Assembly (NCBI RefSeq): GCF_030811475.1
Contig: NZ_JAUSQV010000001.1
Span: 1,387,501-1,451,500, forward strand
Length of the DNA: 64,000 nucleotides
Origin: Nakamurella flavida
GTDB taxonomy: Bacteria; Actinomycetota; Actinomycetes; Mycobacteriales; Nakamurellaceae
Reading direction: 5' to 3'
Part shown: positions 46,733-55,499 of the stretch, piece after piece
Layout: each line of letters starts with the position of its first letter
How positions within the stretch are numbered: the stretch's first letter is position 1
Notes under the pieces: generated by a model
Told to the model about the DNA's origin: nothing
What the model saw: the letters and a program-made list of their open reading frames with translations, nothing else
The model's database searches: none
Program-made: the position numbers and the translations under genes

Positions 46733-47819
46733 TGTAATGCCCACGAGGGTTGTTGACAGTTGGGTCTGGTGATCGGGGAGACCTCCGGGTGAAGGTGTGG
46801 GTGCTGACGCCTCACCGACAACCCGGAGGTCTCGATGTCCCACGCTAATGCCCGTCTGACCGTTCACGGCCGTGCTGAGCTGATCCGGCGGGTGATCGAG
46901 CAAGGACGCCCGGTGGCCCACGTGGTGGTCGAGATGAACATTTCCCGCGCCACGGGCTACAAGTGGTTGGCCCGTTGGCGGGCCGAAGGTCCGGCCGGAC
47001 TGATCGATCGATCCAGTCGGGCGCACCGGCTGCCGGGCCGGACCCCGCGCGGACTGGAGGACAAAATCCTGGCGGTGCGCGCCGCGCGCAAGCTCGGACC
47101 GGCCCGGATCGCACCGTTGGTGGGTTTGGCGCCCTCCACGGTGCACGCGGTGCTGCGCCGTCACGGCATGCACCGACTGGCCTGGATGGACCGCCCCAGC
47201 GGGGTGGTGATCCGCCGCTACGAGCGGGCTGCTCCCGGGGAGCTGCTGCACGTGGACGTCAAGAAGCTGGGCGCCATTCGGCAGGGCGGAGGGTGGCGGG
47301 TGCACGGACGCGGATCGCTCGAGCACCTCGCCGCGCAGGCCGCCCTCAAAGCCGGCCGGCGAGCCGGCTACGACTACGTGCACTGCGCGATCGACGACCA
47401 CACCCGACTGGCCTACGCCGAGATCCACCCCGACGAGAGCGCGGTGACCTGCGCGGCTTTCCTGCGTTCGGCTGCGGCCTGGTTCGCCACCGTCGGCGTC
47501 ACCGGCATCCAACGCGTGATGACCGACAACGCTCTGGCCTACCGGCGGAGCCAGGCCTGGCGGCAGCCGCTGGCCGACGTGGGCGCCCAAGCCCGCTTCA
47601 CCCGCAACTACCGACCCCAGACCAACGGCAAAGCCGAACGGTTCAACCGGACCCTGGCCGAAGAATGGGCCTACGTCAGGCCCTTCGCCAGCTCAGCAGA
47701 ACGCGCTGCGGCCTTGCCCGAATGGCTCCACACCTACAACCATCACCGCAACCACACCGCCCTGGGCGGAAACCCACCCATCAGCCGCACGACCGTCAGC
47801 AACCCACCTGGGCATTACA
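46733..47819 (+). mobile_element. complete IS481-family insertion sequence, 1087 bp
   Basis: Bounded by imperfect terminal inverted repeats that both start TGTAATGCCCA and stay similar for about 26 bp (left GGGTTGTTGACAG, right GGGTTGCTGACGG). It is flanked by a 6-bp duplication CCTAGA. It contains one transposase gene covering nearly its whole length. A TTGACA in the left repeat (46753-46758) may be the -35 of the transposase promoter. The intact repeats, duplication and frame point to a recent insertion. It lies in the divergent gap between a DUF3499 gene and a metallopeptidase gene. Confidence 0.93.
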
Positions 47820-47824
47820 CCTAG
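46835..47824 (+). CDS. IS481-family transposase
   Basis: DDE transposase of 329 residues, cytoplasmic. The N-terminal helix-turn-helix (residues 8-60, RAELIRRVIEQGRPVAHVVV, SRATGYKWLARW) binds the ends. The integrase-like core has the triad D141 (LHVDVKKLG), D231 (VMTDNALAYR) and E268 (TNGKAERFNRTL). ATG 46835 is preceded by CGGAGG. The element ends at 47819; the last codon ACC and the stop TAG (47822-47824) lie in the target duplication. The host CTAG sequence therefore supplies the stop. Confidence 0.95.
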   Translation: MSHANARLTVHGRAELIRRVIEQGRPVAHVVVEMNISRATGYKWLARWRAEGPAGLIDRSSRAHRLPGRTPRGLEDKILAVRAARKLGPARIAPLVGLAPSTVHAVLRRHGMHRLAWMDRPSGVVIRRYERAAPGELLHVDVKKLGAIRQGGGWRVHGRGSLEHLAAQAALKAGRRAGYDYVHCAIDDHTRLAYAEIHPDESAVTCAAFLRSAAAWFATVGVTGIQRVMTDNALAYRRSQAWRQPLADVGAQARFTRNYRPQTNGKAERFNRTLAEEWAYVRPFASSAERAAALPEWLHTYNHHRNHTALGGNPPISRTTVSNPPGHYT

Positions 47825-47825
47825 A
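47820..47825. repeat. right target-site duplication CCTAGA
   Basis: Copy of 46727-46732. It contains the TAG stop of the transposase and forms the first part of a TAGACT hexamer (47822-47827) that could be the -10 of the metallopeptidase gene. Confidence 0.85.
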
Positions 47826-47882
47826 CTCCGGTTCGCTGTCGGGCGGATCGTCCCGGCCGGACGGGCGGGGAGGTGGTGCGCG

Positions 47883-48350
47883 ATGTCGCAGGACGCGACG
47901 GCGCCGCGCCGCGCCGCACGACGGCTGCGCGACCGGCGTGGCCGGGGGATGCGCGGTCCGCTGCTGCCGACCGATCTCCCGGGGGCGCGGACGCGCGCCG
48001 AGCAGTTCGACCAGGTCGTGCTGGAGGCCGTGGCCGACCTCGAGGAGCGCTGGCCGGACGAGCTGCAGGGTTTCGAGTTCGCCGTCGACGAGGTGCCGAC
48101 CGTGCCCGCCGACGGCGGGGTGCCGGCCGCGGACGACGTGGTGCAGGACAGCGGGGTGCCGTTGACGCGGTTCATCCCGCCGGGGGTCGACCAGAAGGGC
48201 CGACCCACCAAGGCGCGGATCGTGGTCTACCGGCGGCCGCTGGAGATCCGGTCGGCCGACGCCGGGGATCTGAGTGATCTGGTCGCCGAGGTCCTGGGCG
48301 AGCAGGTGGGCACCATCCTGGGGCACGACCTGGACGACTCCGCCGAGTGA
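47883..48350 (+). CDS. metallopeptidase (zincin-like) family protein with degenerate active site
   Basis: Protein of 155 residues. The N-terminus is basic (RRAARRLRDRRGRG). The core reads RAEQFDQVVLEAVADLEERW, FEFAVDEVPTVP, RIVVYRRPLEIRSADAGDLS then DLVAEVLGEQVGTILGHDLD, matching the minimal zincin family. The HExxH position reads GEQVG, so the zinc site is lost and peptidase activity is doubtful. ATG 47883 has GGGAGG about ten bases upstream. It is next to whiB2 and DUF3499 as in other actinobacteria. The IS element now lies 63 bases upstream. Confidence 0.78.
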   Translation: MSQDATAPRRAARRLRDRRGRGMRGPLLPTDLPGARTRAEQFDQVVLEAVADLEERWPDELQGFEFAVDEVPTVPADGGVPAADDVVQDSGVPLTRFIPPGVDQKGRPTKARIVVYRRPLEIRSADAGDLSDLVAEVLGEQVGTILGHDLDDSAE

Positions 48351-48371
48351 CCCGCCCCGGGCCGACCGGGG

Positions 48372-48791
48372 TCAGCGGACGAACGGGGCGGCGTGGGTGC
48401 CGGTGGCGTAGCTCGCGTCGGGCAGGTCGACGATGTCCTTGCCCAACGGGGCGATCGAGACCGGTATGAGCTTGAAGCTGCCCAGGCCGAGCGGGATGCC
48501 GATGATGGTGACGCACATGAGGATCCCGGTCACCAGGTGGCCGATGGCCAGCCAGAGGCCGGCCACCAGGAACCAGATGACGTTGCCGATGAAGGACGCG
48601 GCGCCGGCGGTGGACCGGTTCACCACGGTGCGGCCGAACGGCCAGAGCGCGAAGCCGGCGATCCGGAAGGAGGCCAGCCCGAACGGGATGGTGATGATCA
48701 GGATGCAGCAGACGATGCCGGCCAGCACGTAGGCGATGGCCATCCAGAACCCGGACAGCACCAACCAGATGACGTTCAGCAGCAGGCGCAC
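48372..48791 (-). CDS. YccF domain membrane protein
   Basis: Protein of 139 residues with two YccF repeats, each a pair of hydrophobic helices: LLNVIWLVLSGFWMAIAYVL with IVCCILIITIPFGLASFRIA, then GNVIWFLVAGLWLAIGHLVT with ILMCVTIIGIPLGLGSFKLI. The repeated N-V-I-W and I-I-T/G-I-P-F/L-G-L motifs are diagnostic. GTG 48791 begins eight bases after the whiB2 stop, so it is likely co-transcribed with whiB2. The function is unknown. Confidence 0.85.
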   Translation of the reverse strand: MRLLLNVIWLVLSGFWMAIAYVLAGIVCCILIITIPFGLASFRIAGFALWPFGRTVVNRSTAGAASFIGNVIWFLVAGLWLAIGHLVTGILMCVTIIGIPLGLGSFKLIPVSIAPLGKDIVDLPDASYATGTHAAPFVR

Positions 48792-48799
48792 CGGACCGG

Positions 48800-49072
48800 T
48801 CAGCCGGCCTGGCGCTTGAGCCGGCGACGCTCGCGCTCGCTCAACCCGCCCCAGATGCCGAACCGCTCGTCGTTGGCCAGCGCCCAGGTCAGGCACTCGG
48901 ACCGGACCTCGCAGCCGCTGCAGATCTTCTTCGCCTCCCGGGTGGACCCACCCTTCTCCGGGAAGAACGCCTCGGGGTCGGTCTGGGCGCAGAGCGCCCG
49001 GTCGTGCCACTCCGGCTCCCCCTCGCCCGACGGCACGAGTCCCAGCATGACCGGCTCCCCCAGAAACGTCAC
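48800..49072 (-). CDS. whiB2: WhiB2/WhmD-type iron-sulfur transcription regulator
   Basis: Redox-sensitive regulator that binds a [4Fe-4S] cluster and sigma factor, controlling cell division and septation in relatives. The protein has 90 residues. The cluster cysteines are in ALCAQTDPEAFFPEKGGSTR then EAKKICSGCEVRSECLTWAL (C, C-x2-C, C), followed by the turn RFGIWGGLSERERRRLKR and basic tail. FFPEKGGSTREAKKIC identifies the WhiB2 class. GTG 49072 has GAGAGGA about ten bases upstream; ATG 49048 with GGGGGAG is an alternative. Next to fbi genes as in mycobacteria. Confidence 0.93.
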   Translation of the reverse strand: MTFLGEPVMLGLVPSGEGEPEWHDRALCAQTDPEAFFPEKGGSTREAKKICSGCEVRSECLTWALANDERFGIWGGLSERERRRLKRQAG

Positions 49073-49234
49073 CGACAGTCGTCCTCTCCGGATGGTGCAC
49101 CGGCCGTGAAACCAGTGGATCGACGATGTCGTCCGGGCCCGGCGGGCCGTACCCTCTCACCGCGAGGGCTGCGCCCCCGCGCCCATGAGACCCGTCCCGA
49201 AATCAGCTGTTTCACCCTGCTGAGGCCCGGGAAC

Positions 49235-49247
49235 GGTGAATGACACC
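49235..49247. promoter_or_regulatory. GGTG-N5-CACC dyad upstream of whiB2
   Basis: Lies in the 306-base divergent gap between whiB2 and the site-2 protease gene, next to a further near-palindrome TGTGATTACACA (about 49250-49261). This is the most AT-rich part of the area. It could hold regulator sites for whiB2, whose homologues are developmentally controlled. No other feature is seen in the gap. Confidence 0.3.
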
Positions 49248-49378
49248 GATGTGATTACACAGGTGTGTCCAGGCATCCGTCAAGCTCAGGACCGTGCTAT
49301 GGCCGGTTCGAGAACCCCGTCCTGCCCACGTCCCCCACCTGGCCCATCGAGCCCCTCACCAGCGGTCACACTGGAACC

Positions 49379-50116
49379 ATGAAACGCTCGGCCGTCGGGT
49401 CATGGATTTTTCCGGGAGTACTCACCGTGACCGCTGCCGCGGCCGTGGCCGCCCAGTCGGGAACCGGTCCCACCGGTCTGTGGGTGTTCCTGGTGGTGCT
49501 GGGTGGCTGGATGGTGACGTTGTGCTTGCACGAGTTCGCCCACGCGGTGGTCGCCCTGGCCTGTGGTGACACCTCCGTGCGCGCCCGGGGCTATCTGACC
49601 CTCAATCCGCTGCGCTACACCAACGCGACCTACTCGTTCGTCATCCCGCTGATCCTGCTGGCGGTCGGCGGCATCCCGCTGCCGGGCGGCGCCGTCCTGG
49701 TCGAACCGCACCGCTTCCGCAAGGTCTGGTACGCCACCCTGGTCTCCCTGGCCGGTCCACTGACCAACGCGCTGGCCGGGGTGGTGCTGGCCGCCGCGTC
49801 GGCCGGGCTCGCGTCCCCGCTCGGGGCGGCCCTGCAGTTCCTCGCCCTGCTCCAGTTCGTCACCGCGGTGCTGAACCTGCTGCCGGTGCCGGGCTTCGAC
49901 GGATTCGGCGCGCTGGAGCCGTACCTGGCCCCGGCGACCAAGGCGCGCATCGCCCCGATCCGGCCGTGGGCACCGCTGCTGCTGTTCGTCGTGCTGTTCT
50001 CCGTGCCGCAGGTCTCCGGGGTCCTGTTCGACGCCGGGGCCTGGCTGCTGTCCGCCGCCGGGGGCAGTCAGTACCTGGCCGCGGTGGGTCAGTCCCTGTT
50101 CCGCTTCTGGGCCTGA
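49379..50116 (+). CDS. site-2 protease family membrane metalloprotease
   Basis: Intramembrane zinc protease-like protein of 245 residues with about six membrane segments. The HExxH motif LHEFAHA is at residues 51-55, and the third ligand motif LNLLPVPGFDGF near residue 170. GGIPLPGGAVLVEPHRFRKV lies between. This is the short S2P form lacking PDZ domains. ATG 49379 has CACACT six bases upstream, consistent with a leaderless start. Divergent from whiB2, upstream of cofD; substrates unknown. Confidence 0.9.
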   Translation: MKRSAVGSWIFPGVLTVTAAAAVAAQSGTGPTGLWVFLVVLGGWMVTLCLHEFAHAVVALACGDTSVRARGYLTLNPLRYTNATYSFVIPLILLAVGGIPLPGGAVLVEPHRFRKVWYATLVSLAGPLTNALAGVVLAAASAGLASPLGAALQFLALLQFVTAVLNLLPVPGFDGFGALEPYLAPATKARIAPIRPWAPLLLFVVLFSVPQVSGVLFDAGAWLLSAAGGSQYLAAVGQSLFRFWA

Positions 50117-50176
50117 CGCCGGCAGCGCGATCCGGTGCGCGGGGCCCCCGCCCCCGCTGTGGCACCATCGATTCCC

Positions 50177-51235
50177 GTGAAGATCTGCGTGGTGACCGGT
50201 GGCGTGGGCGGGGCCCGATTCCTGCTCGGCGTCAAGGCCTTCCTCGGGTGGGACCCGACCGGACCGGCCCCGGACCCCGGCCCGGACGGGCCCGCGGACA
50301 CCGTCACCGCCGTGGTCAACACCGCCGACGACATCCGCCTGCACGGCCTGCAGATCTGCCCGGACCTGGACTCCTGCCTGTACACGCTCTCCGGGGCCGC
50401 GGACACCGAACGCGGCTGGGGCCGGCAGGGCGAGACCTGGACGGTGTCCGGCGAGCTGGCCGGCTACGGCGCCGAGGCCCCCTGGTTCTCGTTGGGCGAC
50501 AAGGACATCGCCACCCACCTCGTCCGCACCCGGATGCTCGACGCCGGGTACCCGTTGTCCGCGGTCACCGCCGCCCTGGCCGGCCGCTGGCGGCCCGGGG
50601 TGACCCTGCTGCCGATGAGCGACGACCGCGTCGAGACCCACGTGGTCGTCGAGGACCCCGACCACGACCCCGCGGACGGCACCGAACCCGCGCTGATCGC
50701 CCTGCACTTCCAGGAGTGGTGGATCCGGCACCGCGCCGGTCTCTCCCCCCGGTCGATCACCCCCATCGGCGCCGACACCGCGACCCCCGCTCCCGGGGTG
50801 CTCGACGCGATCGCGGAGGCCGACATCGTCCTCATCGCCCCGTCCAACCCGGTGGTGTCGGTGGGCACGGTGCTGGCCGTCCCCGGCATCCGGGAGGCGT
50901 TGCGCACCACGGCCGCCCCGGTCGTCGGGATGTCGCCGTTGATCGGCGGGCGACCCGTGCGTGGACACGCCGACGCCTGCCTGGCCGCCATCGGGGTGGA
51001 CAGCACCGCCGAGGCCGTGGGCCGGCACTACGGGGCCCGGTCGAGCGGGCAGGGCGGCAGGGACGCCGCCGGCGACGAGGTGGGGGGGATCCTCGACGCG
51101 TTCCTCATCGCCGAGGAGGACAGCGCCGAGATCCCCGGCGTGCAGGTGGTGCGCGCCCCGCTGCTGATGACCGACCCGAACGCCACCGCCGCCATGGTGG
51201 CCCGTTGCCTGGACGCGGTCGATGTCCGACGCTGA
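50177..51235 (+). CDS. cofD: 2-phospho-L-lactate / phosphoenolpyruvate transferase of F420 synthesis
   Basis: Joins the activated C3 unit to the deazaflavin Fo, giving (dehydro) F420-0. The protein has 352 residues (FbiA of actinobacteria). The N-terminal [20 protein letters not shown] is the CofD signature, [20 protein letters not shown] follows, and [20 protein letters not shown] and [16 protein letters not shown] complete it. GTG 50177 is chosen because the family begins with this exact sequence. Its end overlaps fbiB by 14 bases. Confidence 0.96.
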   Translation: MKICVVTGGVGGARFLLGVKAFLGWDPTGPAPDPGPDGPADTVTAVVNTADDIRLHGLQICPDLDSCLYTLSGAADTERGWGRQGETWTVSGELAGYGAEAPWFSLGDKDIATHLVRTRMLDAGYPLSAVTAALAGRWRPGVTLLPMSDDRVETHVVVEDPDHDPADGTEPALIALHFQEWWIRHRAGLSPRSITPIGADTATPAPGVLDAIAEADIVLIAPSNPVVSVGTVLAVPGIREALRTTAAPVVGMSPLIGGRPVRGHADACLAAIGVDSTAEAVGRHYGARSSGQGGRDAAGDEVGGILDAFLIAEEDSAEIPGVQVVRAPLLMTDPNATAAMVARCLDAVDVRR

Positions 51236-52628
51236 TCGGTCCCCGGCGGTCGACGACGCGGGCCGCACCGCCGTCGCGCTGGCTCCCCCGGCCGCGGACG
51301 GGCTGCAGATCCTGCCCGTCCGCGGGCTGCCGGACTTCCGGCCCGGCGACGACCTGGCCGCCGCCCTCGCGCACGCCGCCCCGTGGGTGCAGGACGGCGA
51401 CATCCTGGTGGTCACCTCCAAGGTGGTGTCGAAGGTCGAGGGGGCCCTGGTCCCCTCCCCCACCACCCAGCCGGAACGGGAGGAGTTCCGCCGCCGGCTC
51501 ATCGACGAGCACACCGTCCGGTTGGTCGCCCAGGTCGGCCGGACGAAGATCGTGGAGAACAGCCTCGGCATCGTCGCCGCGGCCGCCGGCATCGACGCCT
51601 CCAACGTGCGGCTCGACGAGATCGCCCTGCTGCCCACCGATCCGGACGCCTCCGCCCGCGGGCTCCGGGCCGCCTTCGCCGAGCGCGGGCTGACCGTCGG
51701 GGTGGTCATCACCGACACCCAGGGCCGGGCCTGGCGGACCGGGGTCACCGATGTGGCCATCGGGGCCGCCGGGTGCACCGTGCTGCAGGACCACCGCGGC
51801 GGCGTGGACGCGTTCGGCAACGAGCTCGTGGTCACCGAGGTGGCTGTCGGGGACGAGCTGGCCGCGGCCGCCGACCTGGTGAAGGGCAAGCTCTCCGGCG
51901 TCCCGGTGGCCGTGGTCCGCGGGCTGACCGTGGTGCCGCGCGACGGCGACGCGAGCGCCGCCCGGGCCACCGGCGGTGCGCAGGTGCTGATCCGGCCGGC
52001 CGCGGAGGACCTGTTCCGGCTGGGCACCGATCTTGCCGTGCAGCAGGGGCGCCGGGAGGCCGTCCTGGTGCGGCGCACGGTCCGGGAGTTCACCGACGCA
52101 CCGGTCGACCCCGCCGTCCTGGAGACCTGCGTGCACACGGCGCTGACCGCTCCGGCCCCGCACCACACCGACCCGGTGCGCTTCGTGCACGTGCGGGACC
52201 GGCGCGCCGACCTGCTGGGCGCGATGGCCGGGGCCTGGCGGGCCGACCTGCGCGCGGACGGGTGGGACGACGAGCGCGTCGAGCGCCGGGTGCACCGCGG
52301 CCGGGTGCTGGAGCAGGCGCCGGAGATCGTGGTGCCGTTCCTGACCGGCGACGGCCGGCACGACTACCCCGACGACCGCCGGCGGGCCGCGGAGGATGCG
52401 ATGTTCCTGGTCGCCGGCGGGGCGGCGGTGCAGGGCCTGCTGGTCGCGTTGGCCGCGCACGGGCTGGGGTCGGCGTGGATCTCCTCCACCCTGTTCTGCC
52501 CCGACGTGGTGCGCAGCGCGCTGGACGTGCCCGCCGACTGGTCGCCGCTCGGCGCGGTGGCCGTCGGCCATTCGGCCGCGCCGCTCTCCCCGCGGGAGCC
52601 GCGGGAGCACGGGCTGGTGCGGCGGTGA
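51222..52628 (+). CDS. fbiB: bifunctional F420:gamma-glutamyl ligase / FMN-dependent dehydro-F420-0 reductase
   Basis: Protein of 468 residues. Residues about 28-260 are the CofE ligase that adds glutamates to F420-0: [56 protein letters not shown] and [16 protein letters not shown]. Residues about 285-460 are a nitroreductase-type FMN domain: [20 protein letters not shown] and [20 protein letters not shown]. This fusion is the actinobacterial FbiB layout. ATG 51222 overlaps the cofD end; the stop overlaps the NUDIX start by three bases. Confidence 0.96.
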   Translation: MSDADRSPAVDDAGRTAVALAPPAADGLQILPVRGLPDFRPGDDLAAALAHAAPWVQDGDILVVTSKVVSKVEGALVPSPTTQPEREEFRRRLIDEHTVRLVAQVGRTKIVENSLGIVAAAAGIDASNVRLDEIALLPTDPDASARGLRAAFAERGLTVGVVITDTQGRAWRTGVTDVAIGAAGCTVLQDHRGGVDAFGNELVVTEVAVGDELAAAADLVKGKLSGVPVAVVRGLTVVPRDGDASAARATGGAQVLIRPAAEDLFRLGTDLAVQQGRREAVLVRRTVREFTDAPVDPAVLETCVHTALTAPAPHHTDPVRFVHVRDRRADLLGAMAGAWRADLRADGWDDERVERRVHRGRVLEQAPEIVVPFLTGDGRHDYPDDRRRAAEDAMFLVAGGAAVQGLLVALAAHGLGSAWISSTLFCPDVVRSALDVPADWSPLGAVAVGHSAAPLSPREPREHGLVRR

Positions 52629-53170
52629 CGGTCGCCGGCCAGCACGCCGACGCCACCGCGGTGCTCACCGACTGGGTGGCCCCGACCCGGGAGCAGGGGG
52701 CGCTGCGGGAGGCGTTCCTCGGCCTGCTCGCCGCCCGGGACGATGCCACGGCCCGCTCCTGCGTGCCCGGTCACCTGACCGCCAGCACCGTCGTGCTCAC
52801 CGCCGACCGCCGGCGGGTGCTGCTGACCCTGCACCGGCGGCTGGGCCGCTGGCTGCAGCTGGGCGGACATCTGGAGCCGCAGGACGCCGATCTCGCCGGC
52901 GCCGCCCTGCGGGAGGCCACCGAGGAGTCCGGGCTGGCCGGACTCGTCCTCGACCCGACCCCGGTGCATCTGGACGTGCACGCACTGACCTGCTCGCTCG
53001 GCGTGCCGACCCGGCACTTCGACGTGCGCTACCGGGTGTTCGTGCCCACCGACGCGGTTCCGGTCGCCTCGGCCGAGTCCGACGACCTGCGCTTCTTCCC
53101 CGTCGACGCCCTGCCCGCCGGTACCGACGGGTCGCTGCGCGACGCGGTGGCGGCAGCGCAGCGCCCCTGA
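52625..53170 (+). CDS. NUDIX hydrolase
   Basis: Nucleoside-diphosphate-X hydrolase-like protein, 181 residues. The NUDIX box is complete: [20 protein letters not shown] then ESGL. The strand before it, WLQLGGHLE, is typical. GTG 52625 overlaps the fbiB stop (GTGA), so it is coupled to F420 synthesis; a NUDIX gene after fbiB recurs in actinobacteria. The substrate is unknown. Confidence 0.92.
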   Translation: MTVAGQHADATAVLTDWVAPTREQGALREAFLGLLAARDDATARSCVPGHLTASTVVLTADRRRVLLTLHRRLGRWLQLGGHLEPQDADLAGAALREATEESGLAGLVLDPTPVHLDVHALTCSLGVPTRHFDVRYRVFVPTDAVPVASAESDDLRFFPVDALPAGTDGSLRDAVAAAQRP

Positions 53171-53230
53171 TGACCCGGGGCTGACCCCCGCACGGATGAC
53201 ACCGACCCGGCCGCCCCCGACCCCGGAACG

Positions 53231-53270
53231 CCGCGAGCCCCCGGCACCGGCGGGTGCGGGGGGCTCGCGG
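53231..53270. terminator. strong bidirectional terminator hairpin
   Basis: Perfect 12-bp arms CCGCGAGCCCCC / GGGGGCTCGCGG enclose an inner 5-bp stem GCACC/GGTGC with a 4-base loop, giving one long hairpin. It is centred between the convergent NUDIX and guanylyltransferase genes, so it can end transcription from both sides. No U-tract is present on either strand. Confidence 0.75.
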
Positions 53271-53287
53271 ATCGAACGGGGGCCGAC

Positions 53288-54367
53288 TCAGACGTCGGCG
53301 GAGAACCGCACGCCGTGCTCGGGGATCTCGACCCCGGGCCACACCCGCAGCCCGCCGCGCAGCTCGCACCCGGCCCCGATGACGGCGCCGTCGCCGATGA
53401 CCGCGTCCTCCACGACCGACCCGGCGCCGATGCGGGCGCCCTTGCCGATCACCGAACGGTTGATGCGGGCGCGCTCGCCGATCACCGCGTCGTCGAAGAC
53501 GACGGCGGATTCCAGCACGGCGGCCTTCTCCACGGTGGCGTTGGCGCCGACGGTGCTGCCGCCGCCCAGGACGACGTCCTCGGCGATGGTGGCGCCGGAC
53601 AGCACCAGGTGCGCGCCGGGCTCACCGGGCAGCGCGCCGGTCGGGGCCGTCCCGGTGACCAGGTCGGCGCTGCCCTGCACGAAGGCGGCCGGGGTACCCA
53701 GGTCGAGCCAGTAGGTGGAGTCGACGTGCCCGAAGACGCGGGCACCGGACTCGAGCAGACCGGGGAAGGTCTCCCGCTCGACCGAGACGACCCGACCGGT
53801 CGGGATGGCCTCGAGCACCGTCCGCTTGAACACGTAGCAGCCGGCGTTGATCTGGTCGGTCGGCGGGGCGTCGGTCTTCTCCAGGAACGCCTCCACCCGG
53901 CCGTCGGCGGCGGTCGGCACGGAGCCGAAGGCCCGCGGGTCGGGCACCCGTACCAGGTGCAGGGTGACGTCGGCCTGGTTGTCCGCGTGGGTGGCCAGCA
54001 GGGCGTTCAGGTCGACCCCGGAGAGGATGTCGCCGTTGAAGACCAGGGCGGTGTCGTGGCGGAGCAGGCCGGCCACGTTGCGGATGGCCCCACCGGTGCC
54101 CATCGGCTCGTCCTCGACGACGTACTCGATGTCCAGCCCGAACGCGGACCCGTCCCCGAAGTACTCGGTGAACGTCTCGGCCTTGTACGAGGTGCCGAGC
54201 ACGACGTGCTCGATGCCGATGTCCCGGATGCGGGACAGCAGGTGCTCCAGGAACGGCACACCGGCGGTGGGCAGCATCGGCTTGGGGGCCGACAGGGTGA
54301 GCGGGCGCAGGCGCGTGCCCTTGCCCCCCACCAGCACGACGGCGTCGACGGGGTTCTTCAGGCTCAT
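53288..54367 (-). CDS. mannose-1-phosphate guanylyltransferase-type sugar nucleotidyltransferase
   Basis: Makes GDP-mannose (most likely) for mannosylated wall and lipid polymers. The protein has 359 residues. The N-terminal nucleotidyltransferase domain shows VVLVGGKGTRLRPLTLSAPK, EDEPMGTGGAIRNVAGLL and VFNGDILSGVDL. The C-terminal left-handed beta-helix has hexapeptide repeats (VIGKGARIGAGSVVEDAVIG). ATG 54367 has GAGAGGA upstream. The position after cofD-fbiB matches Rv3264c of M. tuberculosis, as I recall, where this activity is assigned; a GDP versus other NDP preference cannot be proven here. Confidence 0.88.
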   Translation of the reverse strand: MSLKNPVDAVVLVGGKGTRLRPLTLSAPKPMLPTAGVPFLEHLLSRIRDIGIEHVVLGTSYKAETFTEYFGDGSAFGLDIEYVVEDEPMGTGGAIRNVAGLLRHDTALVFNGDILSGVDLNALLATHADNQADVTLHLVRVPDPRAFGSVPTAADGRVEAFLEKTDAPPTDQINAGCYVFKRTVLEAIPTGRVVSVERETFPGLLESGARVFGHVDSTYWLDLGTPAAFVQGSADLVTGTAPTGALPGEPGAHLVLSGATIAEDVVLGGGSTVGANATVEKAAVLESAVVFDDAVIGERARINRSVIGKGARIGAGSVVEDAVIGDGAVIGAGCELRGGLRVWPGVEIPEHGVRFSADV

Positions 54368-54434
54368 CGCTGCGATCCTCTCGGCAGGGCGGGACGGTGC
54401 GTAGTGTGTCGCATCCGTTCGGTGGCGCAAGGGC

Positions 54435-55316
54435 TCAGCCCTGGGCTCCGGCGGCACGGGCGACCGAGATCACGTACTGGCCGTAGGGCGACTTGGCCAG
54501 GGCGGTGCCCAGGGCCAGGCACTGCTCGGCGTCGATGAACCCCTGGTGCAGGGCGATCTCCTCGAGGCAGGAGATCCGGATCCCCTGCCGGTGCTCGAGC
54601 ACCTTGACGAACTCCCCGGCCTCCAGCAGCGAGTCGTGCGTCCCGGTGTCCAGCCAGGCGAAGCCGCGACCCAGATCGTGCAGGGACGCCTTGCCCTCGG
54701 CCAGGTAGATGTTGTTCAGGTCGGTGATCTCCAGCTCGCCGCGCGCGCTGGGCTGCAGATCGGCGGCGTGCCGGACCACGGCGTTGTCGTAGAAGTACAG
54801 CCCGGTGATGGCCAGGTTCGACTTCGGCTGCGCCGGCTTCTCCTCGATGGAGATCAGCTTGCCGTTCTCGCCGACCTCGCCCACGCCGTACCGCTCGGGG
54901 TCACGCACCGGGTAGCCGAACAGCACGCACCCGTCGACGGAGGCGGCCGTGGCCAGCAGGGTCTGCGAGAAGCCCTGCCCGTAGAAGATGTTGTCACCCA
55001 GCACCAGGGCGACGGAGTCGTCGCCGATGTGGTCCCTGCCGATGCGGAACGCCTCGGCGAGCCCGTTCGGTTCGGGCTGCTCGGCGTAGGTGAGGGTCAG
55101 GCCCCAGTCGCTGCCGTCACCCAGCAGCCGCCGGAAGCCGGCGTTGTCCTCGGGGGTGGTGATGACCAGGATGTCGCGGATCCCGGCCAGCATCAGCACC
55201 GACAGCGGGTAGTAGATCATCGGCTTGTCGAACACCGGCAGCAGCTGCTTGGACACGGCCTTGGTCACCGGGTGCAGCCGGGTGCCTGCTCCGCCGGCCA
55301 GGATGATGCCCTTCAC
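54435..55316 (-). CDS. rmlA: glucose-1-phosphate thymidylyltransferase
   Basis: First step of dTDP-rhamnose synthesis. The protein has 293 residues, the normal RmlA size. [20 protein letters not shown] then [53 protein letters not shown] and [19 protein letters not shown] are diagnostic. GTG 55316 is chosen because AAGGAG stands six bases before it. An ATG five codons upstream (55331) would place that ribosome site inside the coding region and lacks its own. It is 67 bases upstream of the guanylyltransferase gene; rmlBCD are not in the window. Confidence 0.96.
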   Translation of the reverse strand: MKGIILAGGAGTRLHPVTKAVSKQLLPVFDKPMIYYPLSVLMLAGIRDILVITTPEDNAGFRRLLGDGSDWGLTLTYAEQPEPNGLAEAFRIGRDHIGDDSVALVLGDNIFYGQGFSQTLLATAASVDGCVLFGYPVRDPERYGVGEVGENGKLISIEEKPAQPKSNLAITGLYFYDNAVVRHAADLQPSARGELEITDLNNIYLAEGKASLHDLGRGFAWLDTGTHDSLLEAGEFVKVLEHRQGIRISCLEEIALHQGFIDAEQCLALGTALAKSPYGQYVISVARAAGAQG

Positions 55317-55476
55317 ACGCTGCTCCTTCATCGGTGATGCCGTGTCGCGTGGCGACGCCGGCCGTCGGGCCGGTTCCGTCACTGCTCGTGAGTGCCGACC
55401 GACCATACCGGCCACACCACGAGTGGACCTGCCGGCATCCACCCCCGCCGTCTCCGGGGCGGGCCGGACCGCACGG

Positions 55477-55493
55477 GGCGCCGCGGCGGCGCC
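55477..55493 (-). terminator. hairpin right after the WbbL-like gene
   Basis: GGCGCCG, three bases, CGGCGCC, seven bases after the stop at 55500. It is likely a transcription stop or pause before rmlA; the remaining 160 bases of the gap hold nothing recognised. Confidence 0.4.
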
Positions 55494-55499
55494 GGCCGG

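Noticed and set aside
46651-46821. N-terminal extension of the short DUF3499 gene into the insertion sequence
   Set aside because: The extension reads through the inverted repeat of the IS and has no similarity to DUF3499; the GTG at 46650 aligns with the paralogue start.
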